NCBI GenBank assembly: GCA_965276965.1
Contig: OZ255713.1
Span: 4,960,001-5,024,000, forward strand
DNA from: Bog-105 sp965276965
GTDB taxonomy: Bacteria > Acidobacteriota > Terriglobia > Bryobacterales > Bryobacteraceae
Direction of reading: 5' to 3'
DNA length: 64,000 bases
This document shows positions 63,601 through 64,000 of the stretch, piece by piece. The position numbers and the translations under genes were made by a program. The stretch's first letter is position 1, and the number at the start of each line of letters is the position of its first letter. Below the pieces are notes generated by a model, which did no database searches, was not told the DNA's origin, and was given only the letters and a program-made list of their open reading frames with translations.

Positions 63601-64000
63601 ACGCCGACGTTCTTGCTCCAATACTGACCGACGGTTTGGGTCACCGTGGCGCCTTGGCCGGAAGTGAAACCGCTTAGCGTGAAGTCCGACGGAGTCAAAG
63701 TGGCAACCGTCGTTCCGTCATAAAACTTCGTCGGGTTTCCGGTAATAGACGCAGAGATGCCGCCCTCGAGCGGCTGCGGCAGAATCGTACCGGACCCGAT
63801 CACCGTTGTCGGAAAGGAATAGTTAGACAGAAGCGTGCCCGACCCGGGCGTAAAATTCTCTGCACCCAACGTGGCCGTGACTTGTCGCACGCCGGCATTT
63901 GCGGAGTCGTAGCTGCCCGCGCTCTGATTCACCGTGGCGCTCTGACCCGCCAGAAAGCCGCTCAGGCTGTAGTTCGATGAATTGAGGCTTGTGGAGGCAT
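54609..64000 (-). CDS. Giant MBG/YDG-repeat exoprotein (TpsA-like), N-terminus beyond window
   Basis: The minus-strand frame is open from the right edge to TGA 54609-54611: at least 3130 residues with no stop, and the frame continues upstream of the first listed GTG. It is almost entirely tandem MBG/YDG-type beta-domains. About 33 copies of the core motif P-[ST]-K-x-Y-[DN]-[GATN] are seen. Two other unit types, starting 'NKTYDTTTAAPL' and 'NKVYDATT', alternate with it in the N-terminal third. From ~59.67 kb to ~55 kb the units are exactly 92 residues each. The C-terminal 130 residues are unrelated ('LTNAPTLADAISVNMTIRNLASAAQIATMTAQAVFG' and later). TpsB follows 11 bp downstream. A filamentous-hemagglutinin-like TPS domain should lie outside the window. 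Likely a surface adhesin or biofilm protein. Confidence 0.92.
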   Translation of the reverse strand, partial: ASTSLNSSNYSLSGFLAGQSATVNQSAGSYDSANAGVRQVTATLGAENFTPGSGTLLSNYSFPTTVIGSGTILPQPLEGGISASITGNPTKFYDGTTVATLTPSDFTLSGFTSGQGATVTQTVGQYWSKNVGVQAVTANLAQSDFTPNSGTDLSNYTLPPIAYGSGAINPAVLTASVIGNPTKVYNGTTRAALAGGNFSISGLASGEGVNLSDAIQAAYDAKQAGSRTVTANIAVTDITPQSGTLLSNYVLPTSATGAGQITQAPLSILDVSALNKTYDTTTAAPLSTGGAHLFGVVGSDNVTLSTSGATGVFAAPNAGSGIAVTASGFSVSGADKDNYQLFQPTGLSATIYRAPLSLTGVSAVDKFYNNTNAATLNSGSAGLSGVLSPDVGQVGFDASGATASFASVNVGNNLAVTAGGFALNGAQSANYALIQPTGLKANINPQPLTANIIGNPTKVYDGSNSTTLTAANYQLVGFVAGQGASLPQSATAQYLVPDAGLQGIHSTLVSSDFVANSGTNLSNYVLPTAGNGTGTITQAPLTAAITGNPTKTYDATTTATLTSGNYALSGFVPGQSATVTQTAGLYGTADAGVRSVTATLASGDFTAGGATNLNNYSLPTSATGTGTINKAPLQVVNVAGTNRAYNGGFGDPLNVSSAGVSGLFGSDGVTLNSGSATGTFASKDVGTGIGVTAAGFTISAGQSANYTLAQPTGLSADITQASLNLTKVTRQYDSTTGLPTASGAYTLAGVFGSDAVTVDTSGIGGSYADKNVGTGKNVSLTGVALGGAQAADYTIAPSFTNATIGEITTAPLTVAGVIANNKVYNATTDATLDNSSAALSGLFNGDAVMLDTTGATAAFSDKNVGNGKTVTASGYTASGVDYGNYSFTQPTGLSANITPYGGISLASVTKTYDGGTSLPTASSAYVLSGFLGSDSVQVLTSGLSGGYASANVGSSLPVSLSGLALTGTDAANYSIGSTLSNANIGFINQKALSAAIIGTPTKTYDTTTAATLGTGNYQLNGFVTGEGATVTKTSGTYAGANAGSPNVSTSLVSGDFNPNGGTLLTNYLLPTSASGAGKINKAPLTITGVAATNKTYNGNTTDALNNGSAALSGVFSADLGSVTLNSASATGTFASKNVGTGIGVTAGGFSIGGGQATNYALAQPTGLSADITQATVNLASVNKVYDATTSAVGAGVSYTLSGVVGGDAVSVNTSGLAGSYDAKNVGTGLGVSLTGLTLAGAQAANYSIGSSVTEALIGNISKAQLYITGASAVGKVYEGTTAATLDNSGAQLSGRLGVDDVALTSPTSGTFASANAGTWGVTPGSYTISGTDYGNYNLNQPTGLSASIAQAPLSISIANNPTKTYNGTTAATLTSSNYSLTGFIGSQGTTVGQTTGTYDVADAGSRTVTAALAAGNYTPTGGANLSNYILPTTASGTGTINQKNLTATISGNPTKTYDGGTGATLGSSDYTLNGFVSGQGATVGQMVGTYASADAGSRGVTATLSAGNFTATGGANFANYILPTTASGTGTINQKGLTAVISGAPTKTYDGGTVATLASSDYALSGFIGGQGAMVGQTVGTYASANAGSRGVTAALSAGNFTATGGANLSNYILPTTASGTGSINQKGLTAVISGAPTKTYDGGTGATLGSSDYMLSGFVGSQGATVGQTAGTYASADAGSRGVTTTLSAGNFTATGGANLANYILPTSASGTGTINQEGLTATISGDPTKTYDGGTVATLASSDYTLSGFIGGQGATVGQTVGTYASADAGSRGVTATLSAGDFTATGGANLANYILPTTASGTGMINQKGLTAVISGDPTKIYDGGTGATLASSDYTLNGFIGSEGATVGQTVGTYALADAGSRGVTTTLSAGNFTATGGANLSNYILPTTASGAGTINQKGLTAVISGDPTKTYDGGTGATLGSSDYTLNGFVSGQGAMIGQTVGTYASADAGSRGVMTTLSAGNFTATGGASLSNYILPTTASGTGTINQKGLTAVISGDPTKTYDGGTVATLASTDYTLSGFIGSEGATVGQTAGTYASADAGSRGVMATLSAGNFAATGGANLSNYILPMTASGTGSINQKGLTAVISGDPTKTYDGGTVATLASSDYTMGGFVGSEGATVGQTVGRYASADAGSQGVTTTLSAGNFTATGGANLANYILPATASGTGAINHKGLTAVVGGNPTKTYDGGTGATLAPSDYTLNGFVSGQGATVTKTSGAYDLADAGSRTVAATLGSGDFTQNSGTNLANYLLPTTASGAGAINQKTLTAAITGDPTKTYDGSTTATLASSDYTLSGFVTGQGATLSPGTGTYDAADAGSRTVTAALGSGDFTQGSGTNLSNYILPTTASGTGTINQKALSAAISGTPTKTYDGTTAAALAASDYTLSGFVSGQGATVTEAAGTYDTADAGSHNVIAALSSSDFTANGGTNLANYMLPTTASGVGAINQRTLTAAITGNPSKTYDGANGATINAGDYTLSGFVNGQGASVSQGVGTYDAADAGSRTVTTNLNSGDFAQNGGTNLSNYVLPTTASGAGTINAKSLAAAIIGNPSKTYDGGAAATLASSDYTLSGFVSGQGATVNAPAGTYDAADAGSRTVTATLGASDFTGSGGTNLANYTLPTAASGAGTIEQKTLTAAITGNPTRNYDGTAIVTLGTGDFSLSGFVSGQGAAVTQTAGTYDGPDAGSHTVETALSAGNFTASGGTNLVNYVLPTAATGAGTINPQALTATIVNASKTYDGSTSAVLGANNYVLTGFASGQGATVTQTAGTYAFAEAGPRSVMAALSAGDLILTGGTNPANYILPTSASGTGLISPQALTAAITGKPSKIYDGLTAASLGSGDYTLTGFVAGQGAIVTQTEGTYDLADAGQRSVNATLRVGNFTAVVGTNLANYILPVSAAGVGSIDLRPLSAAIVGVPTKMKDGTTVATLSAANFTLSGFVGGQGASVAQRIGSFDSVESGSRIVTALLAARNFAPNAGTLLSNYLLPNSATGSGLITPAILTNAPTLADAISVNMTIRNLASAAQIATMTAQAVFGVAVPRAYIPYPAPSTLSTWQNNGFGLLPTIVVLNSANSAGPTSGAWVISGGSPLINSTEQILLQGGKNKSWQLLLPPVTSATGSAR
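57463..59670 (-). repeat. Eight near-identical 276-bp tandem units in the exoprotein
   Basis: The shared boundary sequence TTCTGG (or a one- or two-base variant, coding the INQK/INQE/INHK junction) recurs at 57463, 57739, 58015, 58291, 58567, 58843, 59119, 59395 and 59671, always exactly 276 bp apart. Each unit codes one 92-residue domain around 'SGDPTKTYDGGT.ATLASSDYTLSGF'. The units are far more alike in DNA than those outside, indicating recent amplification or gene conversion. The same 276-bp register continues toward 55 kb (57187, 56911) with more divergent units. Confidence 0.93.

Overview
The window looks like a chromosomal segment of an Acidobacteriota member, most likely near Solibacter/Bryobacter. 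This is inferred from gene content, not from a marker gene. The supporting features are a PadR regulator overlapping an 'acidobacterial duplicated orphan permease', a carboxypeptidase-regulatory-like protein, LolA-like and Abhydrolase_10 proteins, a selenocysteine formate dehydrogenase with an NrfD-type membrane subunit, and an ECF sigma/anti-sigma-K pair. No rRNA, CRISPR array, prophage or conjugative module is visible. One tRNA (Glu, UUC) is present.

Layout. 1-3.2 kb: a truncated secreted glycoside-hydrolase-like protein, a KdsC-type phosphatase and a secreted hypothetical protein. 3.4-5.7 kb: a complete IS3-family element with a 4-bp target duplication, sitting inside a zinc-ribbon/OB-fold gene. 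5.9-9.1 kb: a small monooxygenase-fold protein, PhzF and a LolA-like protein, with a poorly coding stretch between. 9.1-16.6 kb: an OFA-family transporter divergent from fdhA(Sec)-fdhB-nrfD and a signal-peptidase-I homologue that lacks its catalytic serine. 16.6-22 kb: a gene split by one in-frame stop, a fasciclin protein with sigK-rskA, and a frameshifted regulatory-like protein. 22-28.4 kb: PadR/ADOP permease, TonB and a large alpha/beta-hydrolase-domain protein. 28.5-36.3 kb: ComEC, YtxH, pyrroline-5-carboxylate dehydrogenase, a chemoreceptor, a periplasmic TonB-C protein and an aminotransferase. 36.3-41.3 kb: a beta-propeller protein and an S55-like protease, cytochrome c and tRNA-Glu. 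41.3-47.6 kb: an AAA ATPase, a DUF421/hypothetical/DUF421 trio and a paoABC-type molybdenum aldehyde oxidoreductase. 47.9-52.8 kb: a large catalase, an esterase, and an ArsA-family ATPase with a small partner. 52.8-64 kb: a two-partner secretion system whose exoprotein runs off the right edge.

How the genes fit together. The formate dehydrogenase block would oxidise formate and pass electrons to quinone through the iron-sulfur and NrfD subunits, with the divergent transporter as a plausible formate/oxalate carrier. The aldehyde oxidoreductase, catalase and cytochrome c point to redox and detoxification work. The right end is a surface system: a TpsB-like outer-membrane pore and a very long exoprotein made of about 33 MBG/YDG-type repeats, many locked at exactly 276 bp.

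The least ordinary observations are the Ser-to-Ala signal peptidase homologue translationally coupled to the formate dehydrogenase genes, the S55-like protease with its catalytic motifs in reversed order, the expanded repeat adhesin, the sigK-rskA-fasciclin linkage, and three independent cases of gene disruption (IS insertion, nonsense codon, multiple frameshifts).
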